A DNA stretch of 64,000 nucleotides from Corynebacterium ciconiae DSM 44920 (GTDB lineage: Bacteria > Actinomycetota > Actinomycetes > Mycobacteriales > Mycobacteriaceae): contig NZ_CP047189.1 of NCBI RefSeq assembly GCF_030440575.1, positions 2,108,001-2,172,000 on the forward strand, written 5' to 3'. The translations under genes were made by a program, and so were the position numbers. Under the pieces are notes generated by a model. That model worked only from the letters and a program-made list of their open reading frames with translations. It did no database searches and was not told the DNA's origin. Shown here piece after piece: positions 40,861-49,971 of the stretch (its first letter is position 1; every line of letters starts with the position of its first letter).

Positions 40861-42135
40861 TTAATCCTTGGCATGACGCGAAGCCGACACTCGAGTGATG
40901 CTGGCACCCAGCTGATTCAAGGTCTCCACGAACTGCGGGTAGCCCCTATCGATATGGAAGACATCGTGTACCTCGGTTACCCCGTCCGCGCAGAGTGCCG
41001 CGAGCACTAGCCCTGCCCCAGCTCGGATATCGGAGGACCACACCGGAGTGGAGCTGAGCTGCTCTACGCCGCGGACCACGACGTGATGCCCATCCACCGA
41101 TGTGTCCGCACCCAGCCGCTGCATCTCATCGACAAAGCGGAAGCGAGATTCGAAGACATTCTCCGTAATTACGCTCATGCCTTCCGATACCGCCGCCAAG
41201 CCGATGGACATCGGCTGCAAGTCGGTGGGGAAACCGGGGAATGGAAGGGTTTGGTAGTCCACGGCCGAGGGGCGACCATCCATGCGCACACGGAATCCGG
41301 TGTCGTAGGTTTCCACCTCGGCGCCGGCAATCTTCAGCTTTTCTAGCGCAATGTGCAGCGCCCGCGGGTTGATCCCGCCGACGGTAATGTCACCGCGAGT
41401 CATTGCTGCGGCGTAGGCCCAGGTTCCTGCCACGATGCGGTCGCCAATAACCTCGTGCTCGGCGGGATGCAGCTTGTCCACGCCGTCGATGGTGATGGTG
41501 GAGGTGCCTTCACCCGTGATCTGGGCACCCATCTCCTTCAGGAGCACGCAGAGATCCACGATCTCCGGCTCGCGCGCCGCGTTGTCCAACACAGTGCGCC
41601 CCTCGGCGAGCACCGAGGCGGTGAGAATGTTCTCGGTGGCACCGACGGAGGGGAAGTCCAATTGGATATAGGAGCCGTTGAGAGCATCCGCCTCCGTGAC
41701 TACACATCCGTGCTTGATGTAGGTGCGCGCCCCGAGCTTCTCCAGTCCAGACTGGTGCATATCGAGGGGGCGGGAACCGATGGCATCGCCGCCGGGCAGG
41801 GCCACCACGGCTCGCCCGCAGCGGGCGGTCAAGGGCCCGAGAACGCACACGGAGGCGCGGAATTGCCGCACCGCATCAAAGTCCGCGTTGCTCTGGGGCG
41901 CCGCGGGGGTGCTAATGCGCACGGTGGATCCATCAATCTCCACGGTGCAGCCCAGCCCCTCGAGCACATCACGCATGAGCGGAACGTCCAAGATCTCAGG
42001 ACAGTTGGTGAGCGTCGTGGTGCCCTCAGCCAGCAATGCAGCGGCCATGAGTTTGAGCACGCTGTTCTTCGCGCCGTGCACTTTCACAGCGCCCTGCAGC
42101 CGGGCGCCACCTTCTACCAAGAAATGTTCTTTCAC
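40861..42135 (-). CDS. murA: UDP-N-acetylglucosamine 1-carboxyvinyltransferase
   Basis: 424 residues; first committed step of peptidoglycan synthesis, adding enolpyruvate to UDP-GlcNAc. N-terminal [18 protein letters not shown] and the active-site loop [17 protein letters not shown] are visible. Residue 117 of the loop is Asp where E. coli has the catalytic Cys, the variant known in Mycobacterium tuberculosis that confers intrinsic fosfomycin resistance. Upstream of rrn and in the same direction, a position also seen in other corynebacteria. Confidence 0.95.
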   Translation of the reverse strand: MKEHFLVEGGARLQGAVKVHGAKNSVLKLMAAALLAEGTTTLTNCPEILDVPLMRDVLEGLGCTVEIDGSTVRISTPAAPQSNADFDAVRQFRASVCVLGPLTARCGRAVVALPGGDAIGSRPLDMHQSGLEKLGARTYIKHGCVVTEADALNGSYIQLDFPSVGATENILTASVLAEGRTVLDNAAREPEIVDLCVLLKEMGAQITGEGTSTITIDGVDKLHPAEHEVIGDRIVAGTWAYAAAMTRGDITVGGINPRALHIALEKLKIAGAEVETYDTGFRVRMDGRPSAVDYQTLPFPGFPTDLQPMSIGLAAVSEGMSVITENVFESRFRFVDEMQRLGADTSVDGHHVVVRGVEQLSSTPVWSSDIRAGAGLVLAALCADGVTEVHDVFHIDRGYPQFVETLNQLGASITRVSASRHAKD

Positions 42136-42211
42136 AGTGCACCAGCCTAGTGCCTTGGGTGGGGTTGTGCGCTACCTGCTCGGCGAGCGGTTTTCCCTAG
42201 ACTCGACGAGT

Positions 42212-42784
42212 ATGAGCGTTCATTTGACCAAGATTTATACCCGCACCGGAGATGACGGCACCACGGGCCTGTCGGATTTCTCCCGCGTGTCCAAGAATGA
42301 TTCCCGCCTGCAGGCCTATGCCGAGTGCGAGGAAACCAACTGCGCGATCGGCGAAGTGCTGGCGCTCGCCTCCCCCAGTGAGGAGGTGAGCACGGTATTG
42401 CGACGGATTCAGAATGAGCTTTTTGATTGCGGCGCGGACCTCGCCACCCCAGTGGTAGAGGATCCTAAATATCCGCCGCTGCGCGTCGAGCCGGAATATA
42501 TCGAGCGACTCGAGCGCGACTGCGATCGTTTTAACGAGCAGCTTCCCACGCTCGATTCCTTCATTCTTCCCGGCGGCTCCCCAGCCTCGGCGCTGTTACA
42601 CACCGCTCGGGTGAAGGCCCGCCGCGCCGAACGCGCGGCGTGGGCCGCTATCGCCGAGCATGGCGAGACCATGTCGGTGTTGCCGGCGAAGTATCTTAAC
42701 CGCCTCAGCGATGCCCTCTTCATTATGGGCAGGGTGGAAAACCAGGGCGAGGATGTGCGCTGGATTCCCGGCGGTGAGCGTTAG
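42212..42784 (+). CDS. cob(I)alamin adenosyltransferase, PduO type
   Basis: 190 residues from the ATG at 42212 (MSVHLTKIYTRTGDDGTTGL). The N-terminal TRTGDDGTTGL is the ATP-binding signature of PduO-type adenosyltransferases, and the conserved FILPGGSPASALLHTARVKARRAER completes the active site. It converts cobalamin to adenosylcobalamin for radical mutases. Divergent from murA, and 15 bp from the convergent ramA end. Confidence 0.93.
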   Translation: MSVHLTKIYTRTGDDGTTGLSDFSRVSKNDSRLQAYAECEETNCAIGEVLALASPSEEVSTVLRRIQNELFDCGADLATPVVEDPKYPPLRVEPEYIERLERDCDRFNEQLPTLDSFILPGGSPASALLHTARVKARRAERAAWAAIAEHGETMSVLPAKYLNRLSDALFIMGRVENQGEDVRWIPGGER

Positions 42785-42799
42785 GCAGCCGCCGTCTGC

Positions 42800-43639
42800 T
42801 TAGGGCAGGGCCCCAATCCGGCGGGCTGCGTTGACGGCCTCGTAACGGGTGTGGGCCCCGAGCTTGCGCATGACGGAGCGCAGGTAGCTCTTGACGGTTT
42901 CGGCGCCAATGCCCATTTCCTCAGCCGCCTCCACATTGGTGTGGCCGAGGGCCACGCAGGCGAGTACGTCTAGTTCACGGGCGGAGAGCTTGGTGGTTTG
43001 CTTGACCCGCACAGGCGAAACGAGCTGATCGCAGAGGCTCTCGATTTCCTTGCGCAGATCCTCGTCTCCCACGCGGTTGGCCAGCATCCGCAGCTTGGAG
43101 TGGGTGGAGCGCACCTGCTCCCACTCGGCGCCGTTCATCACCCGTCCCGGCTTGGCCCCGCTTCCGCTGACGTCCCCGCGACGCAGGGCGCTATTGACCG
43201 CGAGGTCTTGCTCGAGAGTACGGGCGGTCATGGTGACCTCTTCAATCACCTTGTCGCCCAAGCGCACGGGCGAGTGCACGCCCACGTAGAGCACGCCGCG
43301 CACATCGCGTTGCACGATCACGGGCACGGCCACGATGGAATGCAGCCCCTCGTCCTGGATGGGCTTGTCATGCTCGTGGGAGATGATGGAGGCTCGGGTG
43401 TAGTCGGACACGCCGACGGGGCGACGGGAGGAGACAACGCGGCCACCCACACCAGCGCCTGCCTCGATCACGAGGTTCTGCAGCGCCGGGGTTCGCAGCC
43501 CGACCCACGCACTGATCTGGAGTCGGCTATCGGGAAGCACCGTGGCATACATGGTGACCGGGATGCCCGTGGCGGTTTTTAGCGTGGTGAGTGCTGCGCG
43601 AATCGCTTCTTCGTCATCTTTGAGACGCTGCGGATCCAT
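42800..43639 (-). CDS. ramA: LuxR-type regulator of acetate metabolism RamA
   Basis: 279 residues from the ATG at 43639 (MDPQRLKDDEEAIRAAL); the frame extends further upstream without start signals. Residues 20-165 form a GAF-like sensor domain, and residues 215-279 a LuxR helix-turn-helix (TKLSARELDVLACVALGHTN). The sequence is almost identical to C. glutamicum RamA over long stretches (for example EWEQVRSTHSKLRMLANRV). RamA activates acetate and carbon-flux genes. The CoA-transferase at 52224 is a plausible target. Confidence 0.95.
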   Translation of the reverse strand: MDPQRLKDDEEAIRAALTTLKTATGIPVTMYATVLPDSRLQISAWVGLRTPALQNLVIEAGAGVGGRVVSSRRPVGVSDYTRASIISHEHDKPIQDEGLHSIVAVPVIVQRDVRGVLYVGVHSPVRLGDKVIEEVTMTARTLEQDLAVNSALRRGDVSGSGAKPGRVMNGAEWEQVRSTHSKLRMLANRVGDEDLRKEIESLCDQLVSPVRVKQTTKLSARELDVLACVALGHTNVEAAEEMGIGAETVKSYLRSVMRKLGAHTRYEAVNAARRIGALP

Positions 43640-44162
43640 ACTCTTCTTCCTGCGTTGTTCACCTAATGCCGTTCCGATGAGGAGCGGCACCTCCCACAGA
43701 ATGTGACTCTTGGGAGGTAGTGGGTGCCCCTGTTCACACCCGCCTCGCTTAGGTTGCTCGTAGGTCAGGATTATAAACAAGAAACGGGGGTAATCATAAG
43801 TAGTTACAGGAAGTTTTCAGCACAGCCTGAGGTGAAAAGTTCACAGATTGCTGTATTAATCCCCCGTTTAGGTGCCCCCACCCCCACCGGTCCCACCTCC
43901 TCCATTAACCCCTTTTCTCGGCAAATATTTACCTTGCTCTCAGCTTGACGCCACAAATCCCACATTGCGTTCGCGCCGCTAAAAGTGCAGGTAATAGAGG
44001 TTCTGAGACTACAGACCTTAGAGCCACCCCCACTGCTACCCCACCCCCAAGCCCCCATAGGTCCATCCCACGCTGTGGGATTTATGGACACGCGGCCGAT
44101 AATTGCGAAACAAGTCAGATCAAACACTCACGTTGTTTTAGGCCTGTTTAGAGTGATATAAA
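43640..44162 (-). promoter_or_regulatory. long upstream region of ramA
   Basis: About 520 bp between ramA and the end of cbiO. It is crowded with C4-5/G4-5 tracts (near 43786, 43860, 43872, 43907 and 44026-44060), matching the tandem (A/C)C4-5 motif described for RamA sites, which suggests autoregulation. An inverted repeat ATCCCAC-GCT-GTGGGAT is at 44065-44081. A long 5' untranslated region is likely. Confidence 0.5.
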
Positions 44163-44168
44163 TCACTC
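44151..44168 (-). terminator. weak hairpin at the end of cbiO
   Basis: GAGTGAT (44151-44157) and ATCACTC (44162-44168) form a 7-bp stem overlapping the cbiO stop codon. No proper U-tract; probably a weak terminator of cbiMNQO. Confidence 0.45.
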
Positions 44169-44978
44169 AGAAGTCTGCGGCGGCGCGGCTACATCTACGG
44201 CCCGCAGCACTGTTCTTCCCAGTGCTCGTGAGACCAGCGGCGCCCACGGAAGCTCCAGTCGCGCCCGCTCCATAAGAGCGGCGTCCGTCATTATCTCCCC
44301 ACAGGCTCCGGTGCGCACTCCCCCGTCATGGAGCACTACCGCGGTATCGGCGAAGGCATAGGCCAGATCGACATCGTGGGTAGACAGCACAATGGCAGTA
44401 CCCTCTTGGCGCAGCAGCGCCAGTGTGTGCACAAGCTGCGCGGCCCCAGCAGGATCAAGCCCAGCGGTGGGCTCGTCAAGCAGCAACACCTGCGGGCGCA
44501 TCGCCAACGCCCCGGCTAGGCTCACCCGCTTGCGCTGCCCATAGGAGAGCTGCTGGGGAACACGTTCGGCGAGGTCGGTGATTTCGGCGCGCTCCATGGC
44601 CCAGTCCACCCGCGCCGCGATCTCCTTCTCACTGAGGCCCTGGTTGGTGGGCCCATAGGAAACATCGGCGCGCACGGATACCCCAAAGATCTGATCGTCC
44701 GGCTCTTGAAGCACGAGTTGAATCAACGAGCGGGCTCTGGTGCGCCCGGAACGGTTGTAGGTCGCGGGGATGGCGTCGATAAGCACCTGCCCGCTACGCG
44801 GCTGCAGCGCCCCGGCCATGAGCTTCATGAGCGTGGATTTTCCTGAGCCATTGGCGCCGAGCAGGGCCATGGCCGAACCCCGCCTGACCTGTAGGTGCAC
44901 ATCATGGAGCACCAAGGGGCCATGCGGGTAGGCGTAGCTGACGGCGTCGAGGGCGATGAGCGTTGGGGAAGCTGTCAT
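44163..44978 (-). CDS. cbiO: cobalt ECF transporter ATPase
   Basis: 271 residues, ABC ATPase: Walker A GANGSGKSTL, Q-loop LQEPDDQIFG (the energy-coupling-factor variant), signature LSYGQRKRVSLAGALA and Walker B VLLLDEPTAGLD. Energises the CbiMNQ importer. Last gene of cbiMNQO, 6 bp after cbiQ. A dispersed 11-mer copy lies in it (44774-44784). Confidence 0.94.
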   Translation of the reverse strand: MTASPTLIALDAVSYAYPHGPLVLHDVHLQVRRGSAMALLGANGSGKSTLMKLMAGALQPRSGQVLIDAIPATYNRSGRTRARSLIQLVLQEPDDQIFGVSVRADVSYGPTNQGLSEKEIAARVDWAMERAEITDLAERVPQQLSYGQRKRVSLAGALAMRPQVLLLDEPTAGLDPAGAAQLVHTLALLRQEGTAIVLSTHDVDLAYAFADTAVVLHDGGVRTGACGEIMTDAALMERARLELPWAPLVSRALGRTVLRAVDVAAPPQTSE

Positions 44979-44984
44979 GAGGGG

Positions 44985-45719
44985 TCACCACGCAAAGGGG
45001 ATGAGGCTCGCGGCGGTTACCGCGGCTAGGCCGATAAGGATCAACGCCAGGCAGCGGGGCCGGGCGGGGGTGAAGGTGCCATAGACGGCAGCGGCGGCGC
45101 TATCGGCGCGCAGCTCGAGCCCTTCCTGTAGACGCTGGGCCCGCTGGAAGGCCGCGAGGAAGAGATTGGCCGCTTGATCAGCGGCCGAGCGCACACAGCG
45201 CCGCCAGGAGCTGTGCCCGAGCCGCCTCGCCTGGGCGCTCCACATCGCCTGCGACTGGCGATAGAGCAAGGAGGAGAAGCGGTAGATGTGCATGCTCACT
45301 ACCACGAGAGACTCCGGCACGCCGATCCTTCGCGCCCACGTGAGCTGCGCTGCGATGGGGGTGGTGAGGGCATAAAGCATGGTGATGCTCATGCCCACCA
45401 GGCTGCGGCCTGCGACAACCGCAGCATGGCCAAGACCACCCTCAACGACCACAAAACCGCTGGTGGTGAGGTTGATTATGAGCGGCCACATTCCGAGCAG
45501 GATGAAGCCGAAAGGCGCCAGCACAAGCCCGAGATACAGCCGCCATCGCACCTGCGCCTGCGCCGCAGCGAACAGAACGATCACTAGCAGCAGCGGCAGT
45601 GCTGGCAGCGGCGGCAGTGCGAGGGCGAGGATTAGTGCCCCGCCGAAGCCGAGAACCTTTTCCGACACACTGTGCTGCGCCCAGGGAGAACAGGCGGCAG
45701 CAATGTCGACGGGGTTCAT
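44985..45719 (-). CDS. cbiQ: cobalt ECF transporter transmembrane protein
   Basis: 244 residues with about five membrane helices and the coupling-helix motifs of EcfT proteins (ALTTPIAAQLTWARRIG ... SAQARRLGH, AAFQRAQRLQEGLELR). It connects the ATPase with the substrate-binding CbiM. Overlaps cbiN by 4 bp (ATGA), showing tight coupling. Confidence 0.92.
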   Translation of the reverse strand: MNPVDIAAACSPWAQHSVSEKVLGFGGALILALALPPLPALPLLLVIVLFAAAQAQVRWRLYLGLVLAPFGFILLGMWPLIINLTTSGFVVVEGGLGHAAVVAGRSLVGMSITMLYALTTPIAAQLTWARRIGVPESLVVVSMHIYRFSSLLYRQSQAMWSAQARRLGHSSWRRCVRSAADQAANLFLAAFQRAQRLQEGLELRADSAAAAVYGTFTPARPRCLALILIGLAAVTAASLIPFAW

Positions 45720-46048
45720 TGGGAGGCGGGTGCCTGTGCGCTAGTCTGCTCCCACTTGCTGCGCCCGCGGTAGAGCCCGATCACGTAGCCGAGTAGGCCG
45801 GCGCCGAGGGCGGCTTGGAGGGCGAAGAGCCCGGATTCCACCTCGCCGGGCAGTTCGCCCACGAGCGGCTCGAACCAGGGTTCGTAGCCGGGATCGGTGT
45901 CTTCCACCAGGGTTTCCGCGGTGGAGTCGGTGCCGGCGAAGGGCTCATCCGAGTCCTTATCGCCGACGTTGAAAAACATGGGGAAAGCGGCGATGACAAT
46001 GGCCGCGAGGATGAGGGCGATGGTCACGCCCGTGCTGTTATTTTTCAT
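45716..46048 (-). CDS. cbiN: cobalt transporter accessory protein CbiN (PDGLE-type)
   Basis: 110 residues with two transmembrane helices (about 10-28 and 79-98) separated by an acidic extracytoplasmic loop (DKDSDEPFAGTDSTAETLVE). CbiN/PDGLE proteins help CbiM load cobalt. Its start overlaps the cbiM end by 4 bp. Confidence 0.85.
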   Translation of the reverse strand: MKNNSTGVTIALILAAIVIAAFPMFFNVGDKDSDEPFAGTDSTAETLVEDTDPGYEPWFEPLVGELPGEVESGLFALQAALGAGLLGYVIGLYRGRSKWEQTSAQAPASQ

Positions 46049-46761
46049 GCCTTCTGCCCTGCCTTTGGCTTATCGACGCTACCCTGCTGCTGCTTCGCCC
46101 CAGTGCCGGAACCCAGCACCCCGAGGATGGAGAGCTCGCGGGCGGCGATGGTACGCAAGGAACGGAAGATGAGCACCGTGATGATGGATTCCACGATCGC
46201 GAGCGGCACCTGGGTGGGGGCGTAGAGCGCGAGGAAGGTCATGGCCGAGTTAAAGAAGCCATGGGCGTGGTGGGCACCAGCCAGCTGGAAGGCCGTGACC
46301 ACATAGGTGGACAGGTCCGCGAAGAACGCCGCCAGGGCTATGCCGATGGTGGCGCTGCCGCCGGCCTTGCGCACGGCCAGCCACACCCCGTAGCCAATCC
46401 ACGGGCCCACGATGGCCATGGAGAAGATATTGGCGCCGAGGGTGGTAATACCGCCGTGGGCGAGCAGCAGCGCCTGGAAGAGCAGCACGATACTGCCCAA
46501 GAAGGCCATCACGGGTGGTTTAAACAGCACCGCTCCCAACCCCGTGCCGGTGGCGTGGGAGGAGGAGCCGGTGACGGAGGGGATCTTCAGTGCCGAGAGC
46601 ACGAAGGTGAAGGCGCCGGCGGCGCCGAGAAGAAGTCCCGTTTCGGGCTTGTCTTTGAGTTGCTTATTGACGCGGAGTGCTCCGTGGATCACGAAAGGCG
46701 CGGCAGCCACGCCCCAGCCCACGGCCTGCTCAACGGGCAGGAATCCTTCTGCGATATGCAT
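46045..46761 (-). CDS. cbiM: cobalt ECF transporter substrate-binding membrane protein
   Basis: 238 residues starting MHIAEGFLPVEQAVGWG, the invariant CbiM N-terminus whose Met-His backbone and His side chains bind Co2+. Six or seven membrane helices follow, with the HGGITTLGANIFSMAIVGP segment typical of CbiM. First gene of cbiMNQO, behind the cobalamin riboswitch. Confidence 0.95.
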   Translation of the reverse strand: MHIAEGFLPVEQAVGWGVAAAPFVIHGALRVNKQLKDKPETGLLLGAAGAFTFVLSALKIPSVTGSSSHATGTGLGAVLFKPPVMAFLGSIVLLFQALLLAHGGITTLGANIFSMAIVGPWIGYGVWLAVRKAGGSATIGIALAAFFADLSTYVVTAFQLAGAHHAHGFFNSAMTFLALYAPTQVPLAIVESIITVLIFRSLRTIAARELSILGVLGSGTGAKQQQGSVDKPKAGQKA

Positions 46762-46854
46762 GGTGGTAGAAACGCTCGTTTCTCTGACTCATGTTCTGGC
46801 GAGTCCTCGCACCGGAACCGGTTCGCGCCGAACTGGGCTGACGAAAAGTGTTCG

Positions 46855-47065
46855 GCTATCGTGTCGCGGCCGGTCTCCTGGCTTAGCTCTCGGCGTATCG
46901 ATAAAACACCTTCCCGCAGCCCTGCGCTGCAGTGGTGGGTCGGGGATGTGCTCCGACGACATAAGTGATCGAGCGCCTGTGTCTCACGCTGTGGCGAGGC
47001 GAGCCCTACAGTGGCGAGGTCCGCTGCGGCGTGGCTGCACGCTGTACCGCATTCCCGTTCTCCGC
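46855..47065 (-). promoter_or_regulatory. cobalamin (B12) riboswitch
   Basis: On the minus strand the leader has GGGAATGCGGT and CTCGCCACTGT segments and, at 46869-46885, the highly conserved B12 box AAGCCAGGAGACCGGCC. The arrangement upstream of cbiM matches the adenosylcobalamin riboswitch, which would shut off cobalt uptake when cobalamin is abundant. A 100-nt tail between the aptamer and cbiM would contain the expression platform. Confidence 0.9.
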
Positions 47066-47131
47066 GACTCACTCACCATAACGCTGTGCACTGGCTTTCG
47101 TGGACGAAGGCCCCATATAGGGGTACATCTA

Positions 47132-47147
47132 TAGACCTCTTTGTCTA
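47132..47147 (+). promoter_or_regulatory. McbR operator before cysK
   Basis: TAGAC-CTCTTT-GTCTA is a perfect match to the McbR motif TAGAC-N6-GTCTA. McbR represses methionine and cysteine genes in C. glutamicum with S-adenosylhomocysteine as effector. It lies 99 bp before the cysK ATG. Confidence 0.85.
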
Positions 47148-47245
47148 TCTATGTAATACTGGCCTGTCTGGTAATTGTGGGAGCAGAGCGTTATGCTGGG
47201 AAGCTGTAACTCTCACTAACGTCTGTGTAAAGGAGTGCAAGACAT

Positions 47246-48190
47246 ATGTCACGCATCTACAACAATGTCACCGAGCTCGTTGGCGGTACCCCGCTGGTTC
47301 GCCTCAACCGCCTCACCGAAGGCCTCGAGGCCGAGGTGCTGGTCAAGCTCGAGTTCTATAACCCCGCCAACAGCGTCAAGGACCGCATTGGCACCGCTAT
47401 TATCGACGCCGCCGAGCAGTCCGGGGAACTAAAGGAGGGCGGCACCATCGTGGAAGCCACCTCCGGCAACACCGGCATCGCCCTCGCCCTGGTGGGTGCA
47501 GCCCGCGGCTACAATGTGGTGCTCACCATGCCCGAGACGATGTCCATGGAGCGCCGCATCATGCTGCGCGCCTATGGCGCGGAGATCGTGCTCACCCCCG
47601 GGCCGGCAGGCATGCAGGGTGCCGTCGATAAGGCACACGAGATTGTGGAGACGCGCGAGGGAGCTATCCTGGCGCGCCAGTTCTCCAACCCGGCCAACCC
47701 CAAGATTCACCGCGAGACCACTGCCGAGGAGATTTGGTCTGACACCGACGGCGATATCGACATCTTCCTCGCCGGCTTCGGTACCGGTGGCACCATCACC
47801 GGTGTAGGCACCGTGCTCAAGGAGCGCAAGCCCGAGGTGGAGATCATCGCCATGGAGCCCGCCGATTCTCCGCTGCTCACTGAGGGCAAGGCCAGCTCTC
47901 ACAAGATCCAGGGCCTGGGTGCCAACTTCATCCCCGAGGTGCTGGACCGCAAGGTGATCGATGAGGTCGTCACCGTAAGCAACGAAGACGCCATCGCCAC
48001 CGCCCGCACGCTCGCCGAGAAGGAAGGCATCTTGGGCGGCATTTCCTCCGGCGCCAATGTATTCGCCGCACTGCGCGAGGCCAAGAAGCCGGAGAACAAG
48101 GGCAAGACCATCGTTACCGTCGTATGCGACTACGGCGAGCGCTACGCCTCCACTGTCCTCTTCGAGGATGTGCGCGCTGAATTTAATTAA
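47246..48190 (+). CDS. cysK: cysteine synthase (O-acetylserine sulfhydrylase)
   Basis: 314 residues, PLP enzyme converting O-acetylserine and sulfide to cysteine. The PLP lysine is Lys45 in [20 protein letters not shown] forms the substrate loop and [12 protein letters not shown] the phosphate site; the C-terminus ends with the typical ERYASTVLF. Start behind AAAGGAG. First gene of cysKE. Confidence 0.96.
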   Translation: MSRIYNNVTELVGGTPLVRLNRLTEGLEAEVLVKLEFYNPANSVKDRIGTAIIDAAEQSGELKEGGTIVEATSGNTGIALALVGAARGYNVVLTMPETMSMERRIMLRAYGAEIVLTPGPAGMQGAVDKAHEIVETREGAILARQFSNPANPKIHRETTAEEIWSDTDGDIDIFLAGFGTGGTITGVGTVLKERKPEVEIIAMEPADSPLLTEGKASSHKIQGLGANFIPEVLDRKVIDEVVTVSNEDAIATARTLAEKEGILGGISSGANVFAALREAKKPENKGKTIVTVVCDYGERYASTVLFEDVRAEFN

Positions 48191-48216
48191 TCGGCTCTGA
48201 TGTAGGATCGATCCCC

Positions 48217-48816
48217 ATGATCGGTTTCATCTCCACTGCCATCTCCCGCATGCGCGAAGATCTCCAGAACGCCCGCGAGCACGACCCCGCCGCCCGCGGG
48301 GACGTGGAGAACGCCCTTGTCTACTCGGGCTTGCACGCCATCTGGATGCACCGCGTTGCCCACGCACTGTGGGTGCGGCAGTGTCGCGGCCCCGCCCGGG
48401 TACTGGCGCAATTCGCTAGGTTCCTCACCGGCGTGGAGATTCACCCCGGGGCCACCATCGGCCGCCGCTTCTTCATCGATCACGGCATGGGCATCGTCAT
48501 CGGCGAGACCGCAGAGATCGGCGATGGAGTCATGCTCTACCACGGCGTGACTCTCGGCGGTCAGGTACTCACCCAAACGAAGCGCCACCCCACCCTCGAA
48601 GATGACGTGGTGGTGGGCGCCGGGGCGAAGGTCCTAGGCCCGATCACCATTGGCGCGGGGTCGGCGATCGGCGCGAACGCCGTGGTCACCAAGGATGTCC
48701 CGCCCAAGCACATCGCCGTGGGCGTGCCCGCCAAGATGCGTCCGCGGGGCTCGGCTGAGTGCGTGAAGCTGGTCGATCCTGACTGCTACGTTCCAGGCAA
48801 CGACTACGCCATCTAA
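48217..48816 (+). CDS. cysE: serine O-acetyltransferase
   Basis: 199 residues, short actinobacterial form. Makes O-acetylserine from serine and acetyl-CoA, providing the CysK substrate. The left-handed beta-helix region (about 85-185) carries hexapeptide repeats ([31 protein letters not shown]) and the catalytic His near HGVTLGG. 26 bp behind cysK, in one operon. Confidence 0.94.
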   Translation: MIGFISTAISRMREDLQNAREHDPAARGDVENALVYSGLHAIWMHRVAHALWVRQCRGPARVLAQFARFLTGVEIHPGATIGRRFFIDHGMGIVIGETAEIGDGVMLYHGVTLGGQVLTQTKRHPTLEDDVVVGAGAKVLGPITIGAGSAIGANAVVTKDVPPKHIAVGVPAKMRPRGSAECVKLVDPDCYVPGNDYAI

Positions 48817-48834
48817 GCCCCGCCCACATACACC

Positions 48835-48867
48835 AATCCCAGTGGACTCTCTGAGACCACTGGGATT
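48835..48867 (+). terminator. terminator of cysKE
   Basis: AATCCCAGTGG (48835-48845) pairs with CCACTGGGATT (48857-48867), an 11-bp stem; it also separates the convergent GNAT gene. Confidence 0.8.
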
Positions 48868-48876
48868 GCTGCGTAT

Positions 48877-49167
48877 CTAGCCGGCCACGTGCTCCTGATA
48901 CTCCGGGTTCTTCGCAATGAAGTGCTCCACGGCGGAGCAGCTCGGCATGATCTTCATCCCTGCCCGGATCGAATCATCCAGCGCGTAGCGGATCAGCGGC
49001 GAGGACAGCCCCTGGCCGCGGTACTCATCAAGCACCACGGTGTGGTTGAAGTCGCGCACCGTCTCGTCCACGGCCCGAAACTCGGCATAGCCGGCCATCT
49101 GGCCGTCCACCTCGATCACGTAGGTGTTCGAGCCCTCATCGAGGCGCACATGCTGGGAAGCGCTCAT
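48877..49167 (-). CDS. small GNAT/YjdJ-type acetyltransferase
   Basis: 96 residues from the ATG at 49167 (MSASQHVRLDEGSNTYVIE). DEYRGQGLSSPLIRYALDDS is the acetyl-CoA loop of the short YjdJ-like GNAT group, often involved in small-molecule or protein N-acetylation. Substrate unknown. The frame upstream runs through tRNA genes and is not coding. Confidence 0.82.
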   Translation of the reverse strand: MSASQHVRLDEGSNTYVIEVDGQMAGYAEFRAVDETVRDFNHTVVLDEYRGQGLSSPLIRYALDDSIRAGMKIMPSCSAVEHFIAKNPEYQEHVAG

Positions 49168-49280
49168 CGTATGTATCCGTCCTTTTCTCCTCGTAGTCAC
49201 ACTGTGCTCTGCAGCCGAGGATAGCGCATAAGCGAAAAGCAGCCTTCTCACACGAGGCGAAAAGACTGCTTTTCTTCTTG

Positions 49281-49353
49281 TGGCCAGAAGCAGGATCGAA
49301 CTGCTGACCTTCCACTTTTCAGGCGGACGCTCTACCGACTGAGCTATCTGGCC
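49281..49353 (-). tRNA. tRNA-Phe (GAA)
   Basis: 73 nt; acceptor GGCCAGA/TCTGGCC, anticodon loop CTGAAAA with GAA, T loop TTCGATC. CCA not fully encoded. Confidence 0.95.
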
Positions 49354-49381
49354 ACGATCCTTGCTGTAGAGCAACGATCTG

Positions 49382-49455
49382 CGACCCTGACGGGACTCGA
49401 ACCCGCGACCTCCGCCGTGACAGGGCGGCGCGCTAACCAACTGCGCCACAGGGCC
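49382..49455 (-). tRNA. tRNA-Asp (GTC), copy 1
   Basis: 74 nt; acceptor GGCCCTG/CAGGGTC (one G-U), anticodon stem CCGCC/GGCGG, loop CTGTCAC with GTC. Identical over its length to the copy at 49681, including some 3'-flanking plus-strand bases, so the pair is a recent tandem duplication. Confidence 0.96.
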
Positions 49456-49680
49456 ATATTCTTTTATGTACCAGCCTCCGATGTATTAATCGGTGCGCTG
49501 TGCACGAGTGGATACTCTACATAACGCGCTCCTATACCCGCAAATCCGCAGTTCATAGCGCATTTTTAGGACTATTACGCAATTCTTTCTCTCGCGGCAG
49601 GGCTGTGCCCGATGTATAAAGGCGCAGATGCACAAAGCGGCTACCCACTAGAAAACTAGTAGATAGCCGCTTGAAATTGG
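49456..49680 (-). other. spacer between duplicated tRNA-Asp genes with terminator
   Basis: Contains a hairpin AAGCGGCTA (49635-49643) with TAGCCGCTT (49664-49672) and an inner ACTAG/CTAGT stem, directly downstream of the second tRNA-Asp; it is probably its terminator. The remaining sequence to 49630 shows no gene and includes AT-rich stretches that could hold the promoter of the first tRNA-Asp/tRNA-Phe transcript. Confidence 0.6.
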
Positions 49681-49754
49681 CGACCCTGACGGGACTCGAA
49701 CCCGCGACCTCCGCCGTGACAGGGCGGCGCGCTAACCAACTGCGCCACAGGGCC
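49681..49754 (-). tRNA. tRNA-Asp (GTC), copy 2
   Basis: 74 nt, identical to the copy at 49382-49455. Followed directly by the hairpin terminator at 49635-49672. Confidence 0.96.
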
Positions 49755-49790
49755 ATATTCTTATATGCACTTTCCACGACAGGTGGAAAG

Positions 49791-49863
49791 TACCCCCAAC
49801 GGGATTCGAACCCGTGCCGCCGCCGTGAAAGGGCGGTGTCCTAGGCCGCTAGACGATGGGGGC
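49791..49863 (-). tRNA. tRNA-Glu (TTC)
   Basis: 73 nt; acceptor GCCCCCA/TGGGGGT (first pair G-U), anticodon loop CTTTCAC with TTC, T loop TTCGAAT. It is the first gene of the Glu-Asp cluster. Confidence 0.96.
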
Positions 49864-49971
49864 GTAGCCCGCTTTTGGACTGAGATGAATCATACATGAT
49901 CCTGCAGGGTGCACAAAACCTCAGCTCTAGGGTGGTTTCTTGAGGGCTTTATCAGACTATACTCAGCAGAC

